The notes beneath the pieces are model-generated. The model saw nothing but the letters and a program-made list of their open reading frames with translations, did no database searches and had not been told where the DNA came from. The position numbers and the translations under genes were made by a program. A DNA stretch of 46,238 nucleotides, from positions 1 through 46,238 of the forward strand of contig JAPOUL010000080.1 of assembly GCA_026708685.1 (NCBI GenBank), given 5' to 3'. Origin of the DNA: Bacteroidota bacterium. GTDB taxonomy: Bacteria; Bacteroidota; Rhodothermia; Rhodothermales; Bin80. Below, one piece after another: positions 10,021-18,625 of this stretch; within the stretch, counting starts at the first letter, position 1, and each line of letters starts with the position of its first letter.

Positions 10021-10392
10021 CTATGACGGATCCGAAGAAACATCCATCCAATCAGGAATGGGGGTTACGGTTTCCTCCGGCGGATCACCTGGACTGGACC
10101 ACCCCATCTCGCTACAAATCATCAGGGGCTTGACCGTCATGTCATTCTCTACGAGAATCTGGCATGCAAGACGTACCTCCCCGAGTAGATTGGTCTCGAT
10201 CAACTTTTCATGCTCCGCACGAGAGATGACCGATGGCTCCCCATCAATGACTTCAATACGACAGGTCGTGCATCGGGCATAGCCACCGCAGCGATGTCCT
10301 ATATCAACTCCATGCTCACGAAGAGCGTTTACAAGACGTTGACCTTCGTCAATCTCAAAAACCCCAGATCCGGGGACGGTAACTTTTGGCAT
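10021..10392 (-). CDS. 2Fe-2S ferredoxin
   Basis: Plant/adrenodoxin-type [2Fe-2S] ferredoxin domain in a 123-residue protein. The four cluster ligands are C35, C41, C44 and C77, in the patterns HRCGGYARCTTCR and RLACQI. The first part (PKVTVPGSGVFEIDEGQRLVNAL) is the beta-grasp lead-in. A tail of about 35 residues rich in Pro, Glu and Ser (PPEETVTPIPDWMDV) extends beyond the fold. The frame is open upstream to 10476, but the fold begins at this ATG, and a longer start would run into the divergent hydrolase gene. The two start codons are 63 bases apart, so both promoters lie in or next to that interval. It is a soluble electron carrier; its partner enzyme is not encoded nearby. Confidence 0.9.
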   Translation of the reverse strand: MPKVTVPGSGVFEIDEGQRLVNALREHGVDIGHRCGGYARCTTCRIEVIDGEPSVISRAEHEKLIETNLLGEVRLACQILVENDMTVKPLMICSEMGWSSPGDPPEETVTPIPDWMDVSSDPS

Positions 10393-10455
10393 GTTATCAG
10401 ATTTTTGAATAGATTTACTTAATATACGCCCATTCTTCCAAAAAACATCAATTCC

Positions 10456-11721
10456 ATGACCCGCTGGATTCCCCATCTCGTGATTTTGTCAGTTGTTGCA
10501 CTCAGTGCATGCCGCTCTACCAGAACGGATCTGGTCCCGGAACCTCCATCTCTGGATCAGCAGATTGCTCTGGTTTCCATCTCTACAACCCCTCCATTTG
10601 TTTCTACGGATTCACCAACTGTCGTCTATCCAAATGCACTCGTGCAGATGGATTCGATCCTGATTGACTATATCCTGGCTGAAGCGTTTCCTGGAGCTGT
10701 GGTTGCCGCCGGAGTAGGTACCGAAGTCATTAAAATGAACGGATACGGTCGCTTTACTTATGATTCGCAGCAGTACACCCTGCCAAGGTCTATTTTTGAC
10801 TTGGCATCTCTGACAAAAGTCGTGGGAACAACCACCGCTACCATGCTCTTGTATGAAAGCGGAGATCTTGATCTTGAAGCCCCCGTTGCACGCTATCTGA
10901 GTGCTTATGATACCCCCGAAAGAGAATCAATTACCATATATCATCTTTTGACTCATACAAGTGGGTTGCCTGCATTTCGACCGTTCCATCAAGATGATGT
11001 CTTCACTTCCGAGACCGTGTTGGATTCTATCTTCTCTACTCCATTGATTTCAGAACCGGGTGAAGAATATAGATACAGCGATTTTGGAATGATTTCCCTA
11101 GCCCTTGCTATTGAGGAGATCACGGGAGAATCATTTGATTCCTGGTGTGAGAGGCATATCTTTACTCCCTTAGCAATGACTTCGACTGGATTTCGAAGTA
11201 CCGGCACACCCGACTCTACGATCGTCCCTACTGAAGTGGATGATGCGTTCCGTCAGCGCCTCGTACAGGGAGAGGTTCATGATGAGACAGCATGGATTTT
11301 AGGAGGGGTTGCTGGGCACGCTGGATTATTCTCCAATGCATTGGATCTATCCAATTTTGCCCAAATGATGGTACAGGGGGGAGTATATGATGGACAGCAG
11401 TTTCTACAGCCAGAAACGATTAATCAGTTCACGGCCGCAGTCGATACGTCAATGAGCACGCGTGCTCTGGGTTGGGATACCCGTAACCTGAATGATGAAC
11501 CATCTTCTGCAGGCATTTATTTCGGTCCAAAAAGTTACGGCCATACCGGCTTCACTGGCACCTCCCTATGGATTGACCCTGATTCCAAAGCCTGGGTCAT
11601 TCTTCTGACCAATCGCGTCTACCCTACCAGAGAGCGATACGATCGTTTTTGGGGATTGAGAGGACAGATTGCTGATCAGGTCTATCAAGCATTATTCTGG
11701 CCAATCAACAATGATCGTTGA
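10456..11721 (+). CDS. Beta-lactamase-family serine hydrolase, lipoprotein (copy 1)
   Basis: Lipoprotein of 421 residues (lipobox ALSAC at the end of the signal peptide) with a class C beta-lactamase/penicillin-recognising fold. The catalytic S118-x-x-K121 is in FDLASLTKVV, the YxN-equivalent tyrosine is in YRYSDFGM (Asp replaces Asn), and the third box is close to SYGHTGFTGTS, where HTG takes the KTG position. These features are typical of the esterase/DD-peptidase-like group rather than true beta-lactamases. A very similar gene follows at 11919, so the pair arose by tandem duplication. Its likely site is the inner leaflet of the outer membrane or the periplasm. Roles in peptidoglycan or ester hydrolysis are inferred from family; no resistance function is implied. 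Confidence 0.88.
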   Translation: MTRWIPHLVILSVVALSACRSTRTDLVPEPPSLDQQIALVSISTTPPFVSTDSPTVVYPNALVQMDSILIDYILAEAFPGAVVAAGVGTEVIKMNGYGRFTYDSQQYTLPRSIFDLASLTKVVGTTTATMLLYESGDLDLEAPVARYLSAYDTPERESITIYHLLTHTSGLPAFRPFHQDDVFTSETVLDSIFSTPLISEPGEEYRYSDFGMISLALAIEEITGESFDSWCERHIFTPLAMTSTGFRSTGTPDSTIVPTEVDDAFRQRLVQGEVHDETAWILGGVAGHAGLFSNALDLSNFAQMMVQGGVYDGQQFLQPETINQFTAAVDTSMSTRALGWDTRNLNDEPSSAGIYFGPKSYGHTGFTGTSLWIDPDSKAWVILLTNRVYPTRERYDRFWGLRGQIADQVYQALFWPINNDR

Positions 11722-11918
11722 TGCGAACGCAATCACATTTCGGTCTGAAAGCAAGTGGTCAGGTAATGGATTATCTGAAATCATCTATCCCGTTCAGTAC
11801 AATAAAACCTCTTTTGTCTCAATGGATCTTCCTACAACGATGCACCTGAGGATCTTAGCTGTTGAATCAACAAACTTACTTCCTTGGATCCTATCGCCAT
11901 AGGCCATTCCAAATCACC

Positions 11919-13118
11919 ATGAGTTCTCACTTCCACTCATTCTTTCTTTGCATTGCCATCTTGCTGTTTGCGGCATGCAATACCGAATCCCATGATCCTG
12001 CATCAGAATCCTCAGATGAGATTCCCATGCAGCCTACGAACTCCTATGACATTACTGGAATGCAATTGGATTCCATCATCCATGGATTCATTGAGAAAGG
12101 AGCCTTTCCAGGGGCATCCATTGCCATAGGAAAAGGCTTAGAAACATCTGTAATGGAGGGTTATGGTGCCTATACCTATACCTCTGAGCGTCAGATTACA
12201 CCTGAATCCATTTTTGATCTGGCTTCCCTTACCAAAGTGATAGCCACGACAGCCGCATCTATGCTACTGTATGAGCAAGGAAAATTACGTCTTGATGCCC
12301 CCGTTTCCACATATCTTCCTGAGTTTGACACCCCTTCACGTCGTTCCATTACGATTGGTCATCTTCTTTCCCATGCAAGTGGACTTCCATCATGGCGGCC
12401 TATGCATCTCAATGGGATGACGACCCACGATGCACTCATGGACTCAATCATGACGATTCCATTAACCGCAAGACCAGGCGAAGTATTCCAGTACAGTAGT
12501 TACGGCATGATAGTGCTAGCCAAAGTGGTAGAGATGGTGACCCAAGAACCATTTGATCAGTGGTGTGCTACTCATATTTTCGAGACCTTATCCATGATGT
12601 CCACAGGATTTCATGGTATTGGAACTCCTGATTCTACTATTGTCCCAACCGAAATAGATACCCAGTTCCGTCACCGCTTGATTCAGGGCGAAGTACATGA
12701 TGAAAATGCTTGGATCATGGGAGGCGTAGCGGGCCATGCAGGCCTTTTTTCAAATGTAGAAGATCTGTCCATCTTTGCAAAAATGATGGCAATGCGGGGA
12801 CAACACAATGGAATGCAATTCTTGCAACCTGAAACCATTGACCTCTTTACCACAGCAGTTGACACATCATTAGGTACGCGGGCACTTGGGTGGGATACTC
12901 GTGGTCCAGCCCACCAGCCATCCTCAGCTGGTCAATACTTTGGACCAAGAAGTTTTGGTCACACTGGATTCACTGGAACCTCAATCTGGATAGACCCTGA
13001 GACTCAGATCTGGGTTATTCTGCTCACAAATCGAGTCCATCCAACCCGGAATAATTATGATGCTTTTCGGGGAGTTCGTGGACTCGTTGCTGATATCGCC
13101 TATCAAGTATTTCTCTGA
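11919..13118 (+). CDS. Beta-lactamase-family serine hydrolase, lipoprotein (copy 2)
   Basis: Second member of the tandem pair, 399 residues. The start is at the ATG opening a lipoprotein signal (CIAILLFAAC); the frame runs upstream to 11862, but that extension lacks a signal. The catalytic S103-x-x-K106 is in FDLASLTKVI, the YSSYG motif takes the YxN place, and SFGHTGFTGTS is the third box. Long blocks match copy 1, including TSLGTRALGWDTRGP, GVAGHAGLFSN and GTPDSTIVPTE, while the lipoprotein linker and the 197-base spacer do not. It differs from copy 1 at YSS against YSD, which could change specificity. It may be co-transcribed with copy 1; no terminator is seen between them. Confidence 0.88.
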   Translation: MSSHFHSFFLCIAILLFAACNTESHDPASESSDEIPMQPTNSYDITGMQLDSIIHGFIEKGAFPGASIAIGKGLETSVMEGYGAYTYTSERQITPESIFDLASLTKVIATTAASMLLYEQGKLRLDAPVSTYLPEFDTPSRRSITIGHLLSHASGLPSWRPMHLNGMTTHDALMDSIMTIPLTARPGEVFQYSSYGMIVLAKVVEMVTQEPFDQWCATHIFETLSMMSTGFHGIGTPDSTIVPTEIDTQFRHRLIQGEVHDENAWIMGGVAGHAGLFSNVEDLSIFAKMMAMRGQHNGMQFLQPETIDLFTTAVDTSLGTRALGWDTRGPAHQPSSAGQYFGPRSFGHTGFTGTSIWIDPETQIWVILLTNRVHPTRNNYDAFRGVRGLVADIAYQVFL

Positions 13119-13183
13119 TCCGGTCATAAGGAACAAATTCACCTCAAAAACTTTTAGTGTGCGTTAACACAAAAAATACTTTC

Positions 13184-13480
13184 ATGCCAACCTACGATTA
13201 CAGACGTGCTGACGGAACGATCTTTGAGATCGTTCAGTCAATTACAGAGGATCCGCTCACGGAATGTCCTACAACTGGCCAGCCGGTAGAACGAATGATC
13301 AGCGGTGGAACCGGATTCATCTTGAAGGGAAGCGGCTTTTATCAGACCGATTACGTCTCAAAGCCAGATCCTAAAGAGTCCAAGCCTACCTCAGGAGAGG
13401 ACGACTCATCTAATAAGGATAATGCTACATCTGCGGATACCAAGAAATCAGAAACCCCCAAAGAGAAACCAAAGGATTAA
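13184..13480 (+). CDS. FmdB-type small protein lacking its zinc cysteines
   Basis: Small protein of 98 residues. Its first 55 residues match the FmdB/zinc-ribbon family start (MPTYDYRRADGTIFEIVQSI, then ECPTTGQPVERMISGGTGF and FYQTDY). In the usual family member two CxxC knuckles bind zinc; here the first is replaced by RRAD and the second keeps only one Cys (CPTTG), so zinc binding is not expected. The C-terminal 45 residues are a charged, low-complexity tail of Lys, Ser, Asp and Pro. The frame is open back to 13157, but the family start is this ATG. The function is unknown; regulatory roles attached to the family name come from one founder operon and should not be transferred. Confidence 0.8.
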   Translation: MPTYDYRRADGTIFEIVQSITEDPLTECPTTGQPVERMISGGTGFILKGSGFYQTDYVSKPDPKESKPTSGEDDSSNKDNATSADTKKSETPKEKPKD

Positions 13481-13671
13481 AGGTTTCAATATTGGTATAG
13501 GAATTGCACTGACTTTCATCTCCATAACCTGTTCAAAAAGAGAGTTCTGAAATAGCAGATTGATGGTGCTGTGCCGCTAGGCTTTGGTGTCTCGTTCTAC
13601 CAGATATTCCGTTGGGACCATCATAGTATGACCAACAGAAATGTTTTACAGTGGAATGGTTCATATCCACT

Positions 13672-14028
13672 TCACGATGCATTAATACTGGATAATTCTT
13701 CAGAAACTTCTCGTATTTCCTTGGACAACCGCTTCTCTGATTCATGAACCTTTCCTATTAACGTACTCTCCGATTCATGAATCTTTCCTATTAACCTACT
13801 CTCTGATTCACGAATCTTTCCTATTAACCCGCTCTCTGATTCACGAATCTCTTTGTGCACATCCTGCATCTCGTTCCGTACACCTCGTATCTCGTTCCGT
13901 ACACCTCGCATCTCCTGCAGAAGAAGTTTTTGACCCTTTCGAGAATCGTGGTAGTGCTTGGTCAAGAAGCTGATGATGATAATCAAGCATGCAAGATGCA
14001 CCCAGTTGAATATCGTAATTTCATCCAT
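13672..14028 (-). CDS. Membrane-anchored hendecad coiled-coil protein (copy 1)
   Basis: Protein of 118 residues. Residues 5-24 form one transmembrane segment (around HLACLIIIISF), followed by a conserved basic stretch KHYHDSRK. The rest is one continuous predicted coiled coil, with 11-residue repeats of the type IRESESGLIGK, IRESESRLIGK, IHESESTLIGK, VHESEKRLSKE, and shorter REIRGVRNE repeats before them. An 11-residue period gives a straight, nearly untwisted helix bundle. The same layout recurs in the gene at 14077-14451 on the same strand, so these are tandem paralogues. Similar small proteins are common in multicopy in environmental Bacteroidota-like and Poribacteria-like genomes (recollection), with no known function. 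The frame is short but strongly patterned, which supports coding. Confidence 0.65.
   Translation of the reverse strand: MDEITIFNWVHLACLIIIISFLTKHYHDSRKGQKLLLQEMRGVRNEIRGVRNEMQDVHKEIRESESGLIGKIRESESRLIGKIHESESTLIGKVHESEKRLSKEIREVSEELSSINAS
13734..13850. repeat. 33-bp tandem repeats inside the coiled-coil gene (copy 1)
   Basis: Three complete units (13734-13766, 13767-13799, 13800-13832) plus a partial fourth, each built on TGATTCATGAATCTTTCC with a few substitutions. They encode the 11-residue repeats on the minus strand. The period of 33 keeps frame, so units can be gained or lost without breaking the gene. Confidence 0.8.
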
Positions 14029-14076
14029 CCTATCAAACTTTAACCCAGTAGGGTAACTACGACCGGTAACACTGGC

Positions 14077-14451
14077 TTACGATGGATGGGTTCCAGTTGC
14101 CTTCAAGATTCCTCGATGTTCAGCTACTTGACCAGATAGTTCACGGATATCTCTGGATATCCGCCGCTCCGATTCATGAATCTTTTCAGTTACCCCACTC
14201 TCCGATTCATGAATCTTTTCAGTTACCCCACTCTTCAATTCATGAATCTTTTCGGTTACCCTACTCTCCGATTCATGAATCTTTTCAGTTACCCTACTCT
14301 CTGACTCATAAATCTCTTTCCGCACATCGTGCATGTCCTGATGCAGGATTTTTTCACTCTTACGTGAATCATGATAGTGCTTCGCCAAGAAACTGATGAT
14401 GCTAATCAAGCCAACAAGAGTTCCCAAGTTGTAAATAGTCATTGTGTCCAT
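14077..14451 (-). CDS. Membrane-anchored hendecad coiled-coil protein (copy 2)
   Basis: Protein of 124 residues and paralogue of the gene at 13672-14028. It has a transmembrane helix (LGTLVGLISIISFL), the conserved KHYHDSRKSEK, then 11-residue repeats IYESESRVTEK, IHESESRVTEK, IHELKSGVTEK, IHESESGVTEK, IHESERRISRD. The C-terminal end (VAEHRGILKATGTHPS) differs from copy 1. Both run on the minus strand with 48 bases between them, so they may be one transcript. No enzymatic motif is present. The design, a membrane anchor with an extended rod, suggests a spacer, scaffold or self-association role, but that is inference only. Confidence 0.65.
   Translation of the reverse strand: MDTMTIYNLGTLVGLISIISFLAKHYHDSRKSEKILHQDMHDVRKEIYESESRVTEKIHESESRVTEKIHELKSGVTEKIHESESGVTEKIHESERRISRDIRELSGQVAEHRGILKATGTHPS
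14165..14309. repeat. 33-bp tandem repeats inside the coiled-coil gene (copy 2)
   Basis: Four complete 33-base units (14165-14197, 14198-14230, 14231-14263, 14264-14296) and a partial fifth, built on GATTCATGAATCTTTTCAG. The units are more alike within this gene than between the two genes, which suggests recent unit duplication or conversion. Confidence 0.8.
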
Positions 14452-15020
14452 TATATCAAAAATTTAAGTTTGTATGGTTTATGAGCCTCACATCAAAATG
14501 GCTAGTTAGCGTTCTATCAGACGCACACCGTAAAATGGTATATGGACTGCCCGCCATGATGTGTTTAACGATTCCTAAGCGATGCCGCAAATTCACATAG
14601 CGATATGCAATATGACTGAGGAACTGCGGCTTAGCACCAGTAGTAAATAAATGTGCAGATGTGAAATTACTCATACACAAAATCATCAATTTTTTCATTG
14701 CTACAAAAAGGTTAAAGGTTAGAAAAACAGTGTCACTTTATATGACGCGGTCACTTATCAAAAAGTAACCATAGAACACCCTAATATACGAATTGGAAAT
14801 TAATATCTTTTGGGTATACCTTGTAGAATTACTAACTAAAATGGCAATCTTTCGCTTTCCACGCGTAGTTGAACATTGTAACTCAAACAATCATCCATTC
14901 TTGCAAAAATTTGATGGACTGCATTGTGAGGTACAATCAGCTGGTTACATCCGTCTTGAGAACGAAATCCTGAAAGAGATTCGGCAGAGAGAATCACTTA
15001 TTCTGTGGCAACAATTGAAT
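14452..15020. other. Intergenic region upstream of coiled-coil gene 2 and beyond tpiA
   Basis: This 569-base stretch lies between the start of coiled-coil gene 2 and the end of tpiA. An 80-codon frame on the minus strand (14456-14698) and a 99-codon frame on the plus strand (14793-15092, overlapping tpiA) have no recognisable features. I see no RNA gene or repeat here. Confidence 0.4.
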
Positions 15021-15776
15021 CTATACCACCAGCTGTGCGGCTCGAATAATCTTACCGAAAGCATCGGCTTTAAGGCTTGCACCACCAATTAACCCTCCAT
15101 TGACATCGGGCTGACTCAGGAGCTCTTCAGCATTGGATGGATTCATGCTCCCTCCGTACAGAATGTTTACCTTGGAAGCGATGGTATTTCCAAACTGCTG
15201 TCTAATTAGTGAACGAATAAAAGCGTGCATTTGCTGAGCTTGATCTGGGGTGGCAGTTTCGCCCGTTCCAATCGCCCAGACGGGTTCATATGCAATCACA
15301 ATCGCATTGGGGGCCTTCACTTGAATTCCTTCAAGTGCAAACCGAACCTGAAGAGCGACAACCTCCTGCTCTTTGCCAGCCTTGCGCTGATTGAGCTGCT
15401 CTCCTACGCAGATAATTGGAATTAATCCAGTACTGACCGCCTGTTTGACTTTACTGTTGACACCGCCATCGGTCTCTCCAAAGTGTTGACGGCGTTCTGA
15501 ATGTCCAAGGATCACGTAGTGACATCCCAGTGATAGAAGCATCTGAGCCGAAATTTCTCCTGTAAAGGCTCCGGCATCCGCCCAGTATATGTTCTGTGCA
15601 CCCAATCGAATCCGACTTCCCTTGAGTGCCTCAGCCACTCCACTTAAGAGCGGGCTCGGAGGACAAACAGCAACCGTAAGCGATGGAGAGTCTACCATTT
15701 CTCGTACAATCCCCTGTGCCAACTCCACTGAAGAGCGGGCATCCGTATTCATTTTCCAATTTCCAGCGATAAGCAT
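15021..15776 (-). CDS. tpiA: Triose-phosphate isomerase
   Basis: Glycolytic enzyme interconverting dihydroxyacetone phosphate and glyceraldehyde 3-phosphate; 251 residues, the normal length. Catalytic residues are K8 (GNWKMN), H92 (ILGHSERR) and E164 (AYEPVWAIGTG), and the phosphate-binding GG loops are at LYGGSM and GGLIGGASL. It is the last gene of a minus-strand run bcp-gatB-thioredoxin-fold-tpiA, starting 9 bases after the stop of the thioredoxin-fold gene, so it is probably co-transcribed with a translation gene, an uncommon setting for tpiA. The upstream region lacks a Shine-Dalgarno sequence, as seen elsewhere in the window. Confidence 0.97.
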   Translation of the reverse strand: MLIAGNWKMNTDARSSVELAQGIVREMVDSPSLTVAVCPPSPLLSGVAEALKGSRIRLGAQNIYWADAGAFTGEISAQMLLSLGCHYVILGHSERRQHFGETDGGVNSKVKQAVSTGLIPIICVGEQLNQRKAGKEQEVVALQVRFALEGIQVKAPNAIVIAYEPVWAIGTGETATPDQAQQMHAFIRSLIRQQFGNTIASKVNILYGGSMNPSNAEELLSQPDVNGGLIGGASLKADAFGKIIRAAQLVV

Positions 15777-15785
15777 GATAAGATG

Positions 15786-17156
15786 TTAGTTTAGTGAAGG
15801 TTGATCCAGTCGATTGATCATATCCTCATAGATAGCTGCCATGGTACCACCGATGTATTTATCTATGAGACTTCCATTAGGATCAATCAAAAAACGTGTT
15901 GGCAAAACATTGATATTGTAGAGTTCTGCAACTTCCTGAGCCCCATATACATGGCGGCCAGGAACAACTCTCTCTTCAAAGAATCCTTCATTGACCAACG
16001 TATCTGGCTGCATAGAAAACGAAACTATCTCCAGTTGAGTGCTACCCAAGGTTTCAAAAAGATCATTGCGTCCGGGCAATTCGCGCTGATACAGATCATC
16101 TTCTGGACGATAAAACTCCAGTAGGACATGTTTGCCTCTTAAATCTGCCAGTTTCAGTGAATCTCCATTGGCATCACGAACCGAGAAGAGGGGTGCTTCC
16201 ATTCCTGGAAGCAAATGTTCCATTTCGTAAGCGGCACGCTCTGCCCAGGTGGCCCACTGCGTTTCTCCAAATTCTTCCTGGATTTTGCGTGCCTCCAGTA
16301 GTGCAGCATCAAATTCCATGCTATCCATGTGGGCGATCACTTTCTCCGATGCGATCTCTGCACGCTGAAGATCCGATTCAACCTGTTGAGACAGGGATTC
16401 CAGAAGAGTGAATGCTGCAATCTGGCCTCTGAGGCGGGCTTCGGACTGCCGGGCAGCACGAACAGCATCTGTGTAGCGAGGATTCGACACAGGCAGTCGA
16501 CTCATCCGTGCGACCACCACTGAATCTTCCCATCCAGTACCCATACGAATCGCCTCAGCAGCAGCTAGTTCGCTTCCCATTGTATTGGGAAAGGTTTGTT
16601 GCAATGTCCATAGAATCATCGTTGTCTGTTGAACCTGATTCCGTACCTGTTCTTCATCATACGTCTCGGACTGCACAAATGTAACGAGGGACTGCTCATG
16701 CTGAGTACGGATGTTTTGATAGGCCTGCAGCGATGAGTTCTCCTCCGATCGAATCCGAATATTATGCCCCTGTAACGGAAATCTGGCAGTCATTGATGCA
16801 GAATCCCCATCCGCAATGGCAATCTGACCTGAAGCCTGAATCTGTCCCAGTCGGCTCATCACAAGCCTGTACACTCCCCGCTCTGGAGCAGTCACCTGCA
16901 TGGAGAAATACCCCATGGTGTCAGTGACCGCATACCCCAGTGTATCGGGCTCACCGGCATTGTCTCCTGCTACAAGCACTTCAAATCCACTGTAATCCGT
17001 GGAGAGATCGATCTCTGGGCGTATCGTAAGGGTTCCTTCAAATGAGCTTTGAACCTGTTGGGATACACTCTGCTCTGGTTGTGCACAAGAAAACATGGTC
17101 ATTCCAATGACACAGTACAGAACCAGTTGGCGCATGTGGAGAAAGGATGGCTTCAT
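15786..17156 (-). CDS. TlpA-like thioredoxin-fold lipoprotein lacking the CxxC motif
   Basis: Lipoprotein of 456 residues with lipobox MFSC. The order is an N-terminal beta-rich domain, about residues 40-130, that resembles the DUF4369/carboxypeptidase-regulatory lead-in of thiol-disulfide oxidoreductases; a long helical middle (about 140-315); and a thioredoxin-like domain from residue 318 (APLFSVRDANGDSLKLADLRGKHVLLEFY). Where WCxxC is expected the sequence is FYRPEDD (348-354), with no cysteine, while the cis-proline loop (VLPTRFLIDPNG, P419) is kept. It therefore keeps the fold but cannot do thiol-disulfide exchange. Its ATG overlaps the gatB stop codon (ATGA), which fixes the start and implies translational coupling. 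A scaffold or binding role is inferred; the partner is unknown. Confidence 0.85.
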   Translation of the reverse strand: MKPSFLHMRQLVLYCVIGMTMFSCAQPEQSVSQQVQSSFEGTLTIRPEIDLSTDYSGFEVLVAGDNAGEPDTLGYAVTDTMGYFSMQVTAPERGVYRLVMSRLGQIQASGQIAIADGDSASMTARFPLQGHNIRIRSEENSSLQAYQNIRTQHEQSLVTFVQSETYDEEQVRNQVQQTTMILWTLQQTFPNTMGSELAAAEAIRMGTGWEDSVVVARMSRLPVSNPRYTDAVRAARQSEARLRGQIAAFTLLESLSQQVESDLQRAEIASEKVIAHMDSMEFDAALLEARKIQEEFGETQWATWAERAAYEMEHLLPGMEAPLFSVRDANGDSLKLADLRGKHVLLEFYRPEDDLYQRELPGRNDLFETLGSTQLEIVSFSMQPDTLVNEGFFEERVVPGRHVYGAQEVAELYNINVLPTRFLIDPNGSLIDKYIGGTMAAIYEDMINRLDQPSLN

Positions 17157-18625
17157 GGCTTTCGTCGTTGAAGTTCTTCTTTGATCAATGTTTGTACAAG
17201 TTTGGGATCAGGTGCCCCCTTGAATTGGCGCATCACCTGTCCGATGAAGAATCCAATGATGGATTCCTTTCCCTGAAAATACATCGCAATCTGTTTAGGG
17301 TGCACATCCAATATAGCCTTCACGACCGGGTCTAGTTCACTGCGATCGGATACCTGAATCAGATTCAAGTCCTGGGCGATGGTTTCGGGAGTGCGGTGAT
17401 CGGAGAGCATTGCTTCAAACAAAGACTGTGCACCCGTTGAACTGATCGCAGACTGCAATCGCATCTTCGTTAACTGTGCAAGACGCTCGGGCTGAATCGG
17501 GAATGCCTCCGCTTGAACTTTTTTTTCCTTGCATGTTCTCAACATGTCCCCCATGATAAAATTGGATACGGCTTTGGCCAGTTCTGCAAGAGAATGGGAG
17601 AGGTTCATCAACTCAAGTGCATCCAGCGTCGCTTCAAAGTAATCCGCAATCGGCCGTTCGTCAGTCAAAATTTCCGCATCATACTTTGGCAAATGCAGTC
17701 GCTCCATATAGTCCAGCAATCGGTCATCGGGAAGCTGTGGCATGCTTTGGACGATCGCCTCTTTCATGTCTGATGTGACCATCACGGGTGGCAAGTCAGG
17801 ATCAGGAAAATATCTGTAGTCATGGGCCTCTTCCTTGGAGCGCATGGAGTAAGTTTTCCCAGAGGAATCATCCCAGAGACGGGTTTCATGAGTGACTTCA
17901 TCTCCCTGACTCAGCAAGGCTGTCTGACGTAGCGTTTCATAGTCAATTGCTCGCTCCACATGACGGAAGGAATTCATGTTCTTGATCTCCGTCTTCGTCC
18001 CCAAGGCTGAGGATCCTTTCTCACGAACAGAGACATTGGCATCACAGCGCAGGGATCCCTCCTCCATATTCCCGTCACTGATGCGCAGGTACCGAACCAA
18101 CTGGCGGATTTTCTGCATATACTGACTCGCTTCCGCACCAGAACGTAAATCGGGTTCAGAGACGATTTCCAGAAGTGGAACACCACATCGATTATAGTCC
18201 AGAAGCGTATGTGTTGGGGTTTGATCGTGGAGTGATTTCCCAGCATCTTCTTCCATATGAATCCGGGTAATGCCCACTTTCTTGCCCTCATTCAATGGGA
18301 GATAGCCCCCAACACAGATCGGATCTTCAAACTGTGAAATCTGATACCCTTTGGGCAAATCTGGATAGAAATAGTGTTTTCTCGCCAGCACACTACGTTC
18401 GGCTATCTCACAATGCATGGCTATCCCCAATCGAACTGCATATTCAATCACCTTGGCGTTCAGTACGGGTAACGTTCCAGGAAGACCTAGACTCACAGGA
18501 TCAACGTGTTGATTGGGCGTTGCCCCAAACTCGGCAGAATCGGGACTGAACGCTTTGGAGGCAGTCAGGAGTTGACAGTGCACCTCAAGTCCTACAACAG
18601 TTTCGTAGACAGTATTCTGAATCAT
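17153..18625 (-). CDS. gatB: Asp-tRNA(Asn)/Glu-tRNA(Gln) amidotransferase subunit B
   Basis: GatB is the tRNA-binding and kinase subunit of the GatCAB enzyme, which amidates mischarged Glu-tRNA(Gln) or Asp-tRNA(Asn). The 490-residue protein has standard family blocks: VGLEVHCQL at the start, HYFYPDLPKGYQISQ, HMEEDAGKS, GVPLLEIVSEPDL, TEIKNMNSFR, and a C-terminal YqeY-like helical domain (ending IGFFIGQVMRQFKGAPDPKLV). The start ATG overlaps the stop of the upstream bcp gene by ATGA, and its stop overlaps the start of the next gene in the same way. gatA and gatC are not in this window. Confidence 0.97.
   Translation of the reverse strand: MIQNTVYETVVGLEVHCQLLTASKAFSPDSAEFGATPNQHVDPVSLGLPGTLPVLNAKVIEYAVRLGIAMHCEIAERSVLARKHYFYPDLPKGYQISQFEDPICVGGYLPLNEGKKVGITRIHMEEDAGKSLHDQTPTHTLLDYNRCGVPLLEIVSEPDLRSGAEASQYMQKIRQLVRYLRISDGNMEEGSLRCDANVSVREKGSSALGTKTEIKNMNSFRHVERAIDYETLRQTALLSQGDEVTHETRLWDDSSGKTYSMRSKEEAHDYRYFPDPDLPPVMVTSDMKEAIVQSMPQLPDDRLLDYMERLHLPKYDAEILTDERPIADYFEATLDALELMNLSHSLAELAKAVSNFIMGDMLRTCKEKKVQAEAFPIQPERLAQLTKMRLQSAISSTGAQSLFEAMLSDHRTPETIAQDLNLIQVSDRSELDPVVKAILDVHPKQIAMYFQGKESIIGFFIGQVMRQFKGAPDPKLVQTLIKEELQRRKP

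Noticed and set aside
13462-13488. GAAACC/GGTTTC hairpin at the end of the FmdB-type gene
   Set aside because: The stem is only six bases with no T-run; too weak to call a terminator.
14793-15092. 99-codon plus-strand frame at the end of tpiA
   Set aside because: It overlaps the well-supported tpiA C-terminus on the other strand and shows no features of its own.
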